Below are positions 42,073-51,126 of a stretch of DNA of 64,000 bases, piece by piece. The notes beneath the pieces were generated by a model. That model did no database searches, was not told where the DNA came from, and saw nothing but the letters and a program-made list of their open reading frames with translations. A program made the position numbers and the translations under genes. The DNA is from Nitrososphaeria archaeon. Its GTDB lineage: Archaea; Thermoproteota; Nitrososphaeria; Geothermarchaeales; JDFR-13. Numbering within the stretch: the first letter of the stretch is position 1; each line of letters starts with the position of its first letter. The stretch lies in NCBI GenBank assembly GCA_027078545.1, contig JALWXN010000004.1, positions 330,737-394,736 of the forward strand, read 5' to 3'.

Positions 42073-42483
42073 ATGGCCTCCAACATGCTGGGTGAATCCA
42101 TCCTCCTCTTTATATCCGTCTCGCTCCTGGGTATGGGGGTGGTCAGCATATACCAGCCTAGCCTAAACATACTGGGCCTTGGGGCTGAGGAGGAGGTTAG
42201 GGACGGCTATTCATATGGATACCATGTCTCGATACTCTTCCTCCGTGACGGCTATCTATACCTCCTCAACGATGGACGTGGGATAGGTGAGGTATCCATG
42301 ATATATGTGGATGGCTCTCCACTAGAGCCTCCCTACGAGGTCTATGTAGGGGGTCAGTGGATACTCTCCAGCTCACTGCCTAAGGGGGGTATACTGAGGA
42401 TACCTGTTACCCAGGCCCCAGGTGAGGTTGTCCTACTTGGTGATGGATACGTGATACGTGCCCGGGGTGATGTGTATGGCTAG
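42073..42483 (+). CDS. Minor pilin-like protein of the second pilus locus
   Basis: A 136-residue protein, MASNMLGESILLFISVSLLG, with G-E before a hydrophobic helix, then a beta-rich domain (YHVSILFLRDGYLYLLNDGR; ILRIPVTQAPGEVVLLGDGY). The leader lacks the basic pair of a strong class III signal but keeps the G and E. Resembles FlaG-like minor subunits. It lies six bases after the preceding gene and overlaps the next by eight bases. Confidence 0.65.
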   Translation: MASNMLGESILLFISVSLLGMGVVSIYQPSLNILGLGAEEEVRDGYSYGYHVSILFLRDGYLYLLNDGRGIGEVSMIYVDGSPLEPPYEVYVGGQWILSSSLPKGGILRIPVTQAPGEVVLLGDGYVIRARGDVYG

Positions 42484-44497
42484 GAGGGGCTTCTCAAACG
42501 TCTTGGTGGCTGGTGTGATACTCCTCTTGGCGGCCACTATATTCACGGCCTACATGGTCTATCTGGACAGTGGGGCATATAGGGTGTCGGAGCTGGGCCG
42601 CTCAGTGGAGAGGAGTGTCTATAGGGCTGGGGAGGAGTTGACCGCCTACCTAGATGGTGGGACCATTGTTCTGCGCAACAGTGGTGAGACCCCACTCAGG
42701 GTTGAGTACCTCGTCGTCCTCAGGAATGGGGAGGTGTCCTTCGAGGAGGTGGGTATTGGGCTGCCACCGGGTGGTGAGGACTATATACAGGCGCCCATTA
42801 GTGGATACCCCCTCTACCTCATAACTGAGAGGGGTAGGGTCTTCCCACTGGGTGGCCAGGACACGTCTGGTGGTGGAGGCTCAGGCGGCTTCAACAGCTT
42901 CTACACCTCGTGGATAAACGAGACGACCGTGATCATCCATGGGGATCAAGACCCATTCAACCAGTCTGCATATGATAGGGTTGAGAGGCTTGAGCGTGGC
43001 ATAGCCCTATTCAGGGGTGACGCGGGCTATGCCGTGATAGACCTGATTGAGAATAGGACTCTCTATGAAGGGGTTAGGATGGTCATACCCACTAGGGACG
43101 GATTGACACTGGCCACTAGTAGGGGTGTTTTCATCGAGGGTGTATACACCCTGTCTAGTAGGCCTCCCCTCTATGTTGGCTACGACTACATGGTTCTAGG
43201 GGGTGTGAACACGGTCATAGCTGGTGCCAAGATAGGTGTGTTGACCCTCCCATCACCGGGTAGGCTGATCTTCAATGGGAACAGGACTTACTACATGTGG
43301 CTCGAGGGTGAGGTGAATGGGCTTTGGCGCCACGGACTACTCTCTATAGACCCTATGAACATCAGTCTACGGGAAACATACTATGTAGACCTGCCCATGA
43401 AGATACTCTTTGGGGAGGAGTGGTTTAGGCTACACAATTTTAACGGCTACTGGATAGTCGACGACGGGTTTAGGCCGGTTAGGATAGTCATCACCGCTAG
43501 GGATCCCTCCATAAATGGATGGATGAGTATGGTCGTAACCCTGAGGGAATACCTGCCGGGTGTGTATATAGCCGATGGGATACGCTACACCGATGACGGG
43601 TATGTAGAGGGGATCCAGTATGACCAGGCGTCATCGACGGTGGGTGGTAGTGGCTTCCCCCTATTCTTCGCTACAGGCCTACATCAGGGCCAGGATAGGA
43701 TGGTGTATAACCTGGATGGTGAGGGGAGGATAGGCCTACTCCTACGGTACACCATTGGGGGCTCGGGACAGGCAACACCTGGTGAGAGCAGCATAGTCCT
43801 CCGCCTAGAGTCTCAGCAGGGATATGTAGAGCTACTTTTCAACGCCTCCTGGGACGGTGGCCTCGAGTGGAGTATAGCCCTGGATACAGGTGGTGGTCTG
43901 ACCGAGATAAGGAGTGGGGGCGTCGCATCAGGTGGATGGATACTCCTATCCATGTTCCCAGACACCTCCCTAGGCATATACACTGCTAATGACCTCGTCG
44001 GGCTGTACAGTGTATCACTATCCCCGCCATATCGACTGGTGGTTATGAACAGCTCGGCTGCCAGCTTCTCGCCATATATTACGGTGGAGGTCTTCATGCT
44101 GATGGTTGATCCCGAGTCATGGGTGGTCCATGAAAACTACTATGGATATGCAGTCTCTAACATTCAGAATAAGCCCACGATCCTACTCCCATACTTCTAC
44201 GGCGCAGTTGGTATACGCTTCACTGGGGATGTATACTTCTCCAGCTATGGGCCGGTAGCGGTCTACAACTACTGGGAGCTCCCCAACGTCTATATGCTTG
44301 AACCACCTATACATAGGGTAACCTCCCTCAGGGATGACGATACGGTTGGTGTCTACATCCTAGAGTCTCCCTATCGTAGGCTCGATGTCTATACTGGGCT
44401 GTACATGGACTGGGACGTGATTCCCTACACAGAGTTCTACCTAGTCGTCTCGATACATCCCAAGGCACTACTCGTTAGGAAGATTCCCTATGCATAG
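42476..44497 (+). CDS. Large pilin-like adhesin of the second pilus locus
   Basis: A 673-residue protein. The leader MARRGFSNVLVAGVILLLAA is a clear class III signal (RRG then F). A small pilin domain reaches about residue 120, then a G/S linker (TSGGGGSGGF) and about 550 residues of beta-rich sequence with N-x-S/T sequons, including a stretch (IVLRLESQQGYVELLFNASW) that may be a jelly-roll or laminin-G-like fold. A pilin with such a large head is expected at the tip. ATG 42476 is preceded by GGGGTGATG. Confidence 0.65.
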   Translation: MARRGFSNVLVAGVILLLAATIFTAYMVYLDSGAYRVSELGRSVERSVYRAGEELTAYLDGGTIVLRNSGETPLRVEYLVVLRNGEVSFEEVGIGLPPGGEDYIQAPISGYPLYLITERGRVFPLGGQDTSGGGGSGGFNSFYTSWINETTVIIHGDQDPFNQSAYDRVERLERGIALFRGDAGYAVIDLIENRTLYEGVRMVIPTRDGLTLATSRGVFIEGVYTLSSRPPLYVGYDYMVLGGVNTVIAGAKIGVLTLPSPGRLIFNGNRTYYMWLEGEVNGLWRHGLLSIDPMNISLRETYYVDLPMKILFGEEWFRLHNFNGYWIVDDGFRPVRIVITARDPSINGWMSMVVTLREYLPGVYIADGIRYTDDGYVEGIQYDQASSTVGGSGFPLFFATGLHQGQDRMVYNLDGEGRIGLLLRYTIGGSGQATPGESSIVLRLESQQGYVELLFNASWDGGLEWSIALDTGGGLTEIRSGGVASGGWILLSMFPDTSLGIYTANDLVGLYSVSLSPPYRLVVMNSSAASFSPYITVEVFMLMVDPESWVVHENYYGYAVSNIQNKPTILLPYFYGAVGIRFTGDVYFSSYGPVAVYNYWELPNVYMLEPPIHRVTSLRDDDTVGVYILESPYRRLDVYTGLYMDWDVIPYTEFYLVVSIHPKALLVRKIPYA

Positions 44498-44509
44498 GGG
44501 GTGGTGGAA

Positions 44510-45856
44510 GTGATTCTGGATAGGTATAAGGTCGTCGCGAGCTATAGGGTGCCTTCTGGTAGGGAGTATAGGACGTACTTCATGGTGGAGATACATAGGG
44601 AGGGTGATAAGGGGTACTACCTAGTCACCGAGCCCTATGAGGACCGCCTCTTAGCGGAGGCTATGGATATACTCTCTGAGCTGGAGAACATGATCGGCTA
44701 TGACGAGTCCTTCTTCGAGGATCCCATGGAGTACTTGATGGGGCTGTATAACGAGAGCTATGTGGAGGAGGGTGAGGATGGTGTATATGCCCTATCTCTT
44801 AGAGGGGTTGTGGAGCACGTCATCATCAAGGAGGTTCTTGGCTACTCCTACCTGACACCCCTACTTGCTGATGAGGATGTGGAGGATGTCGTCCTCTCGG
44901 CTCCAGACACACCTATCCAGGTCTGGCATAGGCGGTACCCAGAGCTTGGGTGGATAGAGACGAGTATAACGCCTGGTGAGGAGGAGGTTAACAGGATGGT
45001 TAGGCGCCTGGCATTCAGGGCTGGTAAGACGATCAGTATCCTCCAGCCCGTCATGGAGGGTATCCTCCCGGAGAGGTATAGGGTGACCGCCACTTGGATG
45101 GGTGAGGTCTCCCCTAGGGGGAGTAGCTTCACCATTAGGAAGTTCCGCTGGAGCCCGCTTAGACTGTCCGATCTAGTGGCGAGTGGCTTCTTACCGGGCT
45201 ACCTGGCATCCTTCCTCCTCCAGATGATGCTTGATAAGGCCTTCATAATGATTATAGGCCCCTCTGGGAGTGGGAAGACCACACTCCTCAACGCTCTCCT
45301 CCTAGAGATACCTGGTAATAGGAGGATAGTGACGGTTGAGGAGACTCCTGAGATAAACCTTATGGATAGGCCTGGGTGGAAGCCACTATCGACGAGGTGG
45401 GACGCGGATCCCGAGGCTGAGATGGAGCGTCTGCTGAGGACTGTTCTTAGGGAGAGGGCTGACTATATAGCCGTTGGTGAGAGCCGTGGGAGGGAAGTGA
45501 GGCTAGTCTTCCAGGCGGCTGCCACTGGCCATGGATGCCTGACCACCTTCCACGCCTCCACCCTTAGGGAGCTACAGTCCCGCCTAGTATCGAGCCCGAT
45601 AAAGCTTGACAGGGACGTTGTTGGCCTCCTCGACGTAGTGGTCGTCCTGGAGATTGATGGGGAGAGTAGGAGGTATGTGAAGGAGGTCTATCTCAGGAGG
45701 GGTGAGAGGTGGCTCCTCCTCTACAGTAGGGGCATGCCTAGGAAGAGGTTCTACGAGGCTATAGCTGAGATGTATCCCAAGGAGCTGGTCTCTAGGGTTG
45801 AGACTGGTGAGGAGCTGGTGGTGGGTGTGGATGGCTCTCAGGGAGACGGTAGGTAG
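44510..45856 (+). CDS. GspE/VirB11-family secretion ATPase of the second pilus locus
   Basis: A 448-residue ATPase with Walker A IIGPSGSGKTTLLNALL near residue 250, VTVEETPEINL (Asp box), RERADYIAVGESRGREVRLV (Walker B) and HGCLTTFHAST (His box). GTG 44510 follows GGGGGTGGTGG; GTGs at 44501 and 44504 are also in frame. Neighbouring genes encode pilins before it and the TadC platform after it, which is the standard order. It overlaps the TadC gene by 26 bases. Confidence 0.88.
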   Translation: MILDRYKVVASYRVPSGREYRTYFMVEIHREGDKGYYLVTEPYEDRLLAEAMDILSELENMIGYDESFFEDPMEYLMGLYNESYVEEGEDGVYALSLRGVVEHVIIKEVLGYSYLTPLLADEDVEDVVLSAPDTPIQVWHRRYPELGWIETSITPGEEEVNRMVRRLAFRAGKTISILQPVMEGILPERYRVTATWMGEVSPRGSSFTIRKFRWSPLRLSDLVASGFLPGYLASFLLQMMLDKAFIMIIGPSGSGKTTLLNALLLEIPGNRRIVTVEETPEINLMDRPGWKPLSTRWDADPEAEMERLLRTVLRERADYIAVGESRGREVRLVFQAAATGHGCLTTFHASTLRELQSRLVSSPIKLDRDVVGLLDVVVVLEIDGESRRYVKEVYLRRGERWLLLYSRGMPRKRFYEAIAEMYPKELVSRVETGEELVVGVDGSQGDGR

Positions 45857-47420
45857 GCTATCGAGGATATTCAGCATTAGCAGGGATGAGAGGCTCTCCC
45901 GATACCTAGCCATGGGGGTGGCCAGCAGGAGGGAGATGTACATCCTAGGAATAGTTGTGACACTCTCATCGATAGCCTCCCTCTTCATAGTGCTGAGGAC
46001 GCTTGGTGTGGAGCCCCTATACTCTGGGTTGGCCTCGCTCTCCCTGTCGATCCTCCTTCTCCCCCTCATACCCAGGATGTATAGGTCGGTGGTCAGCGAC
46101 GTCTATGGTAGGTGGCTGGCTAGGGAGGAGCCGATAACACTCCTGGTATTCACGATATATTCTAGGAGGCTCTCCCTCGAGAGGATCCTGCAGATGTTTA
46201 CCGAGGGCTATATAGGTAGGGTGATACCTAGGACCGCTAGGTTCTTCAGATACGTCCTAGCCCGTAGCTTCGTCTCCCGTGAGACTGTTGACAACGTGTT
46301 ATCCAGGTCTCTAGACCTGGTTCCCCATGATGGTCTCCGCCGATACATCTTCAACTTTGTCAGGCTTCGTAGCGTTGGTGGTGATGTGTATAGCTATTCT
46401 AGCCAGGCATTGCTAGACCTTTACCAGGAGCTTAGGAGGAGGTGGATAGGTACCTGGTCATCGATGGCTGCATACCTCGAGGGTATAATACTGATCTATG
46501 GCCTCTTCCCAACGATCCTCTCCAGCCTAGTCTTTGTACTGGGCTATAGGAATACGATTACGGTCTTCACGGTCATGATGATCTTCTACCCGATATTCAC
46601 CTTCCTTGTCTACCTACTCTTCGACAGGTATAATGTCCACGACCCGATAGAGACTAGGCATGGCTTCTCAAGGATCTCCATAGTGATGCTCGCCGGATCC
46701 CCAGCAGCTATATATCTGCTCTACAGGTATACTGGTGACATATTCCTCTCCGCCTCACTCGTACTGGGCCTATCACTCCTCCCAAGCTTCATCATACAGG
46801 CCAGGACGCTCTATAGGGAGGTTGAGGAGGAAGCGGGTCTACTAGCCCTCTCAACCCAGATGGCCGACCTCATGGAGGGTGGGATGGGTGTTGTAGAGGC
46901 TATCAAGAGGATAGACCTGGGAGGTATACCTGAGAGGCTGGCGAGGGAGGTTAGGCGTATGAGGCATCTGCTTGACAAGGGGCTTGAGCCTAGGGATTAT
47001 ATGGAGGGTGGGAAGGCCTACAGGCTCTTCAGGATAGCCCTCTCAGAGTCGATGGCCTCTGGCGGTGGGGCCATCGAGCTAGCAACTCTGAGGGAGCTTC
47101 TCAAGAGCTTCCTCGACGTGAGCCGTCTGAAGAGGGCTGCCTTCTACATAGCGTTGGCCTCCTCGATAGCAGTGCTCCTCCTAGGTGGATACTCCCTAAG
47201 CATAGTGTTCTCGATCATCACATCTGTGGAGGGGGATCTAGCCCATATCTTCATACCAGGCTCAGTAGAGACTCTATACACCTATGCAAAGGCATTCCTC
47301 CTCATGGGTAGTATCTACATGGGCCTCCTACTAGGGAAGCTGATATTCGGGAGCTTCCGCAACGTACTGGCACTGACACCACTCCTACTAACATCGGCCG
47401 CAGTCTACCTACTAATCTAG
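45831..47420 (+). CDS. TadC/FlaJ-type pilus platform protein
   Basis: A 529-residue membrane protein with two repeats, each made of a cytoplasmic helical region and several membrane helices: first pair after residue 30 (LGIVVTLSSIASLFIVL) and around 225 (IILIYGLFPTILSSLVFVLG), second around 270 and the C-terminal cluster (ALASSIAVLLLGGYSLSIVF ... LALTPLLLTSAAVYLLI). This is the full-length platform that the ATPase acts on. ATG 45831 has GGTGGTGGGTGTGG upstream. Compare the half-size proteins of the first pilus locus. Confidence 0.82.
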   Translation: MALRETVGRLSRIFSISRDERLSRYLAMGVASRREMYILGIVVTLSSIASLFIVLRTLGVEPLYSGLASLSLSILLLPLIPRMYRSVVSDVYGRWLAREEPITLLVFTIYSRRLSLERILQMFTEGYIGRVIPRTARFFRYVLARSFVSRETVDNVLSRSLDLVPHDGLRRYIFNFVRLRSVGGDVYSYSSQALLDLYQELRRRWIGTWSSMAAYLEGIILIYGLFPTILSSLVFVLGYRNTITVFTVMMIFYPIFTFLVYLLFDRYNVHDPIETRHGFSRISIVMLAGSPAAIYLLYRYTGDIFLSASLVLGLSLLPSFIIQARTLYREVEEEAGLLALSTQMADLMEGGMGVVEAIKRIDLGGIPERLAREVRRMRHLLDKGLEPRDYMEGGKAYRLFRIALSESMASGGGAIELATLRELLKSFLDVSRLKRAAFYIALASSIAVLLLGGYSLSIVFSIITSVEGDLAHIFIPGSVETLYTYAKAFLLMGSIYMGLLLGKLIFGSFRNVLALTPLLLTSAAVYLLI

Positions 47421-47482
47421 CACACAACACCCTTTTTACCAACCCTAGATATCAAGATACTTATCGGTGGGAGACCAGCTAT

Positions 47483-47561
47483 GGGCCCGTAGCCTAGCCA
47501 GGACTAGGGCGCCGGCCTGCGGAGCCGGAGACCCCGGGTTCAAATCCCGGCGGGCCCACCA
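47483..47561 (+). tRNA. tRNA-Arg (GCG)
   Basis: Acceptor GGGCCCG pairs with CGGGCCC; anticodon stem CCGGC/GCCGG closes CTGCGGA with anticodon GCG; T-arm GGGTTCAAATCCC; CCA encoded at 47559-47561. No intron. It is nearly identical to the tRNA-Arg(CCG) gene in its T-arm and acceptor stem and, like it, borders an AT-rich island. Confidence 0.92.
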
Positions 47562-47688
47562 GAAATCCAATGGAATATCCTTTGGTAGAACTTGGCAGGT
47601 TGGAAGGTAGTTAATATTTCCCGTTACACCAATCAAACCTGATTTTAAAGTGCGGAGGAATGTAAATTTCTTGGGGGTGCTATGTTGT

Positions 47689-47868
47689 ATGGCCCTTGAC
47701 GAGGAGGATGTAAGAAGGATAGTAAGAGAGGAGATCAAGAAATTTATGATGGAGGCTCTTGAACTCCTCCCATATGTTGACGAAGAAGAGCAGAGGGAGA
47801 TAGAGAAGATTGCTGGAAAACCATCTGATTATGAAGACGGGGACTTTGTGGAATGGGATGGAGAATAA
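47689..47868 (+). CDS. Antitoxin-like small protein upstream of a RelE toxin
   Basis: A 59-residue acidic protein, MALDEEDVRRIVREEIKKFM at the start and ending DYEDGDFVEWDGE. It has an amphipathic helix and no clear DNA-binding domain. The 16-base overlap with a RelE/ParE-type gene and the size support an antitoxin role. ATG 47689 lies nine bases after GGGGGTG; TATA-like TTTTAAAG at about 47643. AT-rich. Confidence 0.6.
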   Translation: MALDEEDVRRIVREEIKKFMMEALELLPYVDEEEQREIEKIAGKPSDYEDGDFVEWDGE

Positions 47869-48140
47869 CTTTTCATCCAAGGGTTGATAAATTTCTTAAG
47901 ACATTAAAATATGATTATAAAAGGTATGTCCAGGTTAAGCAAGGGTTAAACCTCCTATTGAAAGCTCTTGAGAGTGGAGTACTCCCTTATTCAGGACTCG
48001 ATGTTAAAAAACTTAGAGGTGAGTGGGAAGGCTTCTTCCGTTTACGGATTGGTGATATGAGGATTCTATTTACTCTCGACTTCCGGAACGAGATAGTTTA
48101 TGTATATAACATCCACTTCAGAAGTAAGATTTACAAATGA
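47853..48140 (+). CDS. RelE/ParE-superfamily toxin
   Basis: A 95-residue protein with the RelE-type pattern ITFHPRVDKFLKTLKYDYKR, LDVKKLRGEWEGFFRLRIGD, MRILFTLD and VYVYNIHFRSKIY. Typical size. RelE toxins cleave mRNA on the ribosome or, in ParE, act on gyrase; the residues here are compatible with the RelE group but catalytic assignments are not certain. Start ATG 47853 lies within the end of the antitoxin gene. Confidence 0.82.
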   Translation: MGWRITFHPRVDKFLKTLKYDYKRYVQVKQGLNLLLKALESGVLPYSGLDVKKLRGEWEGFFRLRIGDMRILFTLDFRNEIVYVYNIHFRSKIYK

Positions 48141-48202
48141 CCTAAGCTTTAGAGCCCCAAATCCGGATATATTTATTTAAGCAAAATTAACACAATAATT
48201 TC

Positions 48203-48850
48203 ATGATGTCTAAAAGGAGGTCTCCAAAGGATGATTCACTTATAGGTAATATTATCAAGCATCGTGTTAGGAGAGGGCCTATCCTGAAGATAATTAGGGA
48301 TCAGATCTTTATGGCGGCTACAGAGATCTATAACCCTACTGATTTTGAATCAAAACTCATGAATGATATTGAAAATGCTGAGAGATTCGCTATGATTGTA
48401 TCACCATTTCTGAATCTCAAGAAGGTAAAGAGATTTGTTAGTGAACTTGAGTCTAGGTTATCTAAAAAATCAGACAGAGAGAGTGACAACAAAGAGAAGT
48501 TGAAATATCGTGTTAAAATAATAGTTGTGACCAAAGACCCGGATGAACTTAAATCTATCGGTATGGGCAGAGGAAAAAAGAGGGTGGAGTATCATAAAAA
48601 GTGTATCGAGGTTCTCGAGAGTGCAGGGATAGATGTTAAAACTTTCCCTAAAGAGAGGAAGCTCCACTTTAAGGCTGCAATCATAGATGGTAGAATAATT
48701 TATGTTGGATCCATAAATTATCTCAGTATAACAACTGAGGAGGTTACTCCTGAGGATTACATGTTGAGGTTTGAGAGTGAGGCGCTGGTGGCTGAGGTCG
48801 TTGATACCGTTTTTGGATGGAATGCATATTCAGATTGGATAAAGCCCTAA
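48203..48850 (+). CDS. Phospholipase D-like nuclease domain protein
   Basis: A 215-residue protein with one HxK motif LHFKAAIIDGRIIYVGSINY near residue 154, and N/S at the typical downstream position. One HxK per chain means it should dimerise, as in Nuc and BfiI-type nucleases. The N-terminal 60 residues are basic and helical. AT-rich; 62 bases after the RelE gene. TATA-like TATTTATTTAAG lies about 30 bases before ATG 48203. Probably a nuclease of a defence or mobile cassette. Confidence 0.75.
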   Translation: MMSKRRSPKDDSLIGNIIKHRVRRGPILKIIRDQIFMAATEIYNPTDFESKLMNDIENAERFAMIVSPFLNLKKVKRFVSELESRLSKKSDRESDNKEKLKYRVKIIVVTKDPDELKSIGMGRGKKRVEYHKKCIEVLESAGIDVKTFPKERKLHFKAAIIDGRIIYVGSINYLSITTEEVTPEDYMLRFESEALVAEVVDTVFGWNAYSDWIKP

Positions 48851-48864
48851 CTCCTATCATCATT

Positions 48865-50469
48865 TTATAGTTGAGTACCTGTCTGAATCTTCCTCTTTAG
48901 GATCTCTCTGACCCTCTCTATGCCTATGTCTTTGATTAGTGGGCCTAGCCTGGGGCCTCTGGGTAGTCCGAGTATTATCATGTAGAGGTTCTTGAAGAAT
49001 TCCCGGTATGGTATGTTGTGTCTCCTCGCTGTCTCGAAGAGTAGTCCCTGTATCTCCTCTCCATCCATCTCCTCCCTTAGGTTCTCCACTATGTCTCTTA
49101 TGGCGTTAGCCATTTTCTCGTCGATCTCATGGGTGTCCTCGAGCATTGGTGGGCGTCCATAGTCCCTGACCCAGTTGAGTGCATATCCTATTAGCCTATC
49201 CACCTCCTCGTCATCGGTGGTGTAGCCGTATCTCTCAAGCCTCCTCTTTATGAATTCTTCCGCGTTTTCTGGTGGGGCTACTACGGCTAGGTTCAGAACT
49301 ATCTCGTAGGGGACCTTGACTGGTGGTACCTCGCCGAGCTTATAGACATATTCTATGAGGCCCCTCATCCTCGTCTCCTTCAAGGGGTTCCCCAGCTTTA
49401 TCCTCCCGTGGTAGACGTTCCTATAGTAGTCCAGCTCCCTCATCATCACTACTACTGTGTCGACCTTGATCTTCCTGGTGCTGGTCATCCTCTTGAGTAG
49501 GAAGAGTATGAGGCTCTCCGGTGAGCCATACCTGTACCATACCTGTGGTGTGTAGACGTTGCCCCGGGACTTAGCTATCTTCTTCCCAGCCTCGTCTAGG
49601 AATAGCTCGTACCTAGCGTGGTGTGGGGGTGGGTATCCTAGGATCTCCTCCGCTATCCTGTCGTTCACCCTTACGGAGTCGGCTATGTCCTTGCCGTATG
49701 CCTCGAACCTTATCCCCTGCCTCCTCCATCGGGCGGCGAACTCGCTCTTCCATGAGAGCTTCCCCTCCCCCTTGGTTATGTCTGCCCATCCCTCGTAGCC
49801 GCATCCTGGGTAGAACTGGCCCCTAACCTCCCCTCCTTCGCATACGTATCGTACACGCCTCTTCACAGGGTCGTAATCCTTCGCTACTGTTGTGTATATC
49901 CTGCCGCATCCACGGCATACCGGGTAGTAGGGTAGCCTATGGAGATACTTCTCCTGTCCCGTCTCCTCATAGATGATCTCGCCTATCCTCCTCCAGTTCC
50001 TGAGGATTGTGTCTATCTCCTCCGCCAGCTCCCCCCTCCTATACATCTCCGTCCCTGATCTATGGATAAACTCTATTCCCGCAGTCTCCAGGGCCTCTAT
50101 CAGCATGCCTGACATGTGCTCCCCATAGGATCTGTGGCATCCGAAGGGGTCTGGGATCATTGAGACTGGCTGGAGTAGGTACTCCTCCATCTCCCTTGGT
50201 ATGCCCTCAGGGACTTTCCTCAGCCCGTCCATATCGTCTGAGAAGGCTATTAGGTGGCTCTCATAGCCCATGTCCCTGAGGGCTAGGGTTACTGCGTATG
50301 CCCTCACGGCGTCCGCCATGCTCCCCACGTGGGGGAAGCCAGAGGCCCCTAGTCCACTCTCGGTGTATATCACGTCTAAGGGCCTACCTAGTCTCTTCTC
50401 CCTCTCTATTACCTCGTGGGCTATCTTGTCTATCCAGGTGCCTCTACCTATGATCTTCTCCTGGCTCAT
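48865..50469 (-). CDS. lysS: Class I lysyl-tRNA synthetase
   Basis: A 534-residue class I enzyme, not the class II form of bacteria. It has the HIGH-equivalent SGFPHVGSM near residue 43, the DDMDGLRKVP motif, a CRGCG...C zinc region and the KMSKS-equivalent KIAKSRGNVYTP near residue 300. Class I LysRS is common in archaea. ATG 50469 is the family start. It follows the wHTH gene in the same direction after a 36-base gap. Confidence 0.93.
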   Translation of the reverse strand: MSQEKIIGRGTWIDKIAHEVIEREKRLGRPLDVIYTESGLGASGFPHVGSMADAVRAYAVTLALRDMGYESHLIAFSDDMDGLRKVPEGIPREMEEYLLQPVSMIPDPFGCHRSYGEHMSGMLIEALETAGIEFIHRSGTEMYRRGELAEEIDTILRNWRRIGEIIYEETGQEKYLHRLPYYPVCRGCGRIYTTVAKDYDPVKRRVRYVCEGGEVRGQFYPGCGYEGWADITKGEGKLSWKSEFAARWRRQGIRFEAYGKDIADSVRVNDRIAEEILGYPPPHHARYELFLDEAGKKIAKSRGNVYTPQVWYRYGSPESLILFLLKRMTSTRKIKVDTVVVMMRELDYYRNVYHGRIKLGNPLKETRMRGLIEYVYKLGEVPPVKVPYEIVLNLAVVAPPENAEEFIKRRLERYGYTTDDEEVDRLIGYALNWVRDYGRPPMLEDTHEIDEKMANAIRDIVENLREEMDGEEIQGLLFETARRHNIPYREFFKNLYMIILGLPRGPRLGPLIKDIGIERVREILKRKIQTGTQL

Positions 50470-50505
50470 CAGGATAATTATAGTGCCCGGTATGTTTTAA
50501 CGGGG

Positions 50506-51126
50506 CTATAGGCCGAGGGCCTCTAGATACTCGAGGCCGGAGTCTAGGGAGGATAGCCTGGCAATGGCTCTCTCGCTGGAGTATGAGATTATTATGAATC
50601 TTGCCCTTCCATAGGGCTCTGCCTCTCTAAGCTCTCTATAGAGGTCTGGGTGGTACCTCTCAAGCTCCTCCCCGGACTCTGGGAATACTATCTTGTCTCC
50701 CGTCTTCTCCAGGATCAGGGCTGCGTCTCCTCCGTGTCGGATAACGCTGTCCCTCAGCCTTATAAGCATCTCTCTGTGGAACTCTGTGTTCATGTATGCA
50801 GCCCATCCATAGCCCTTTATGCCTCGGGGGACGCTGGCTATCCCGAGCTCTCCGATATGTTTCTCTAGATACTCCGCTGCTCGCCTGCCATATCTTGTGA
50901 GTAGGTGTCCACCCTTGTATGGCTGGAAGAGGCCTAGTGCCACCATCTTCCTCATGAGTGTTCTTGATGATGCCTCTGTTAGGCTTGCCTCCCTCATGAG
51001 GAGGTATCTACTTATCATCCCGCCCCTTCTATGGGCGGTTACCAGGACTATGTATAGGTGTCCAGGCCTGATGTTAGCCCTTCCCCTAACCCTCTCCAGC
51101 TCGCGGGATAGGTGGCTCCACCTCAC
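50506..51126 (-). CDS. Winged-helix protein with DUF4443-like C-terminal domain
   Basis: A 206-residue protein from GTG 51126, which overlaps the proS stop by one base (TAGTG). The N-terminal winged helix is YLLMREASLTEASSRTLMRK and FQPYKGGHLLTRYGRRAAEYL; the C-terminal half (KIVFPESGEEL; ARFIIISYSSERAIARL) resembles DUF4443. Likely an archaeal transcription regulator. Open frame continues upstream into proS, but the TAGTG overlap and the domain start favour 51126. Confidence 0.7.
   Translation of the reverse strand: MRWSHLSRELERVRGRANIRPGHLYIVLVTAHRRGGMISRYLLMREASLTEASSRTLMRKMVALGLFQPYKGGHLLTRYGRRAAEYLEKHIGELGIASVPRGIKGYGWAAYMNTEFHREMLIRLRDSVIRHGGDAALILEKTGDKIVFPESGEELERYHPDLYRELREAEPYGRARFIIISYSSERAIARLSSLDSGLEYLEALGL

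Noticed and set aside
36882..47561. The two tRNA-Arg genes as att sites of one large element
   Set aside because: They are in opposite orientation, and their shared 3' halves are explained by being isoacceptors; no integrase gene was found.
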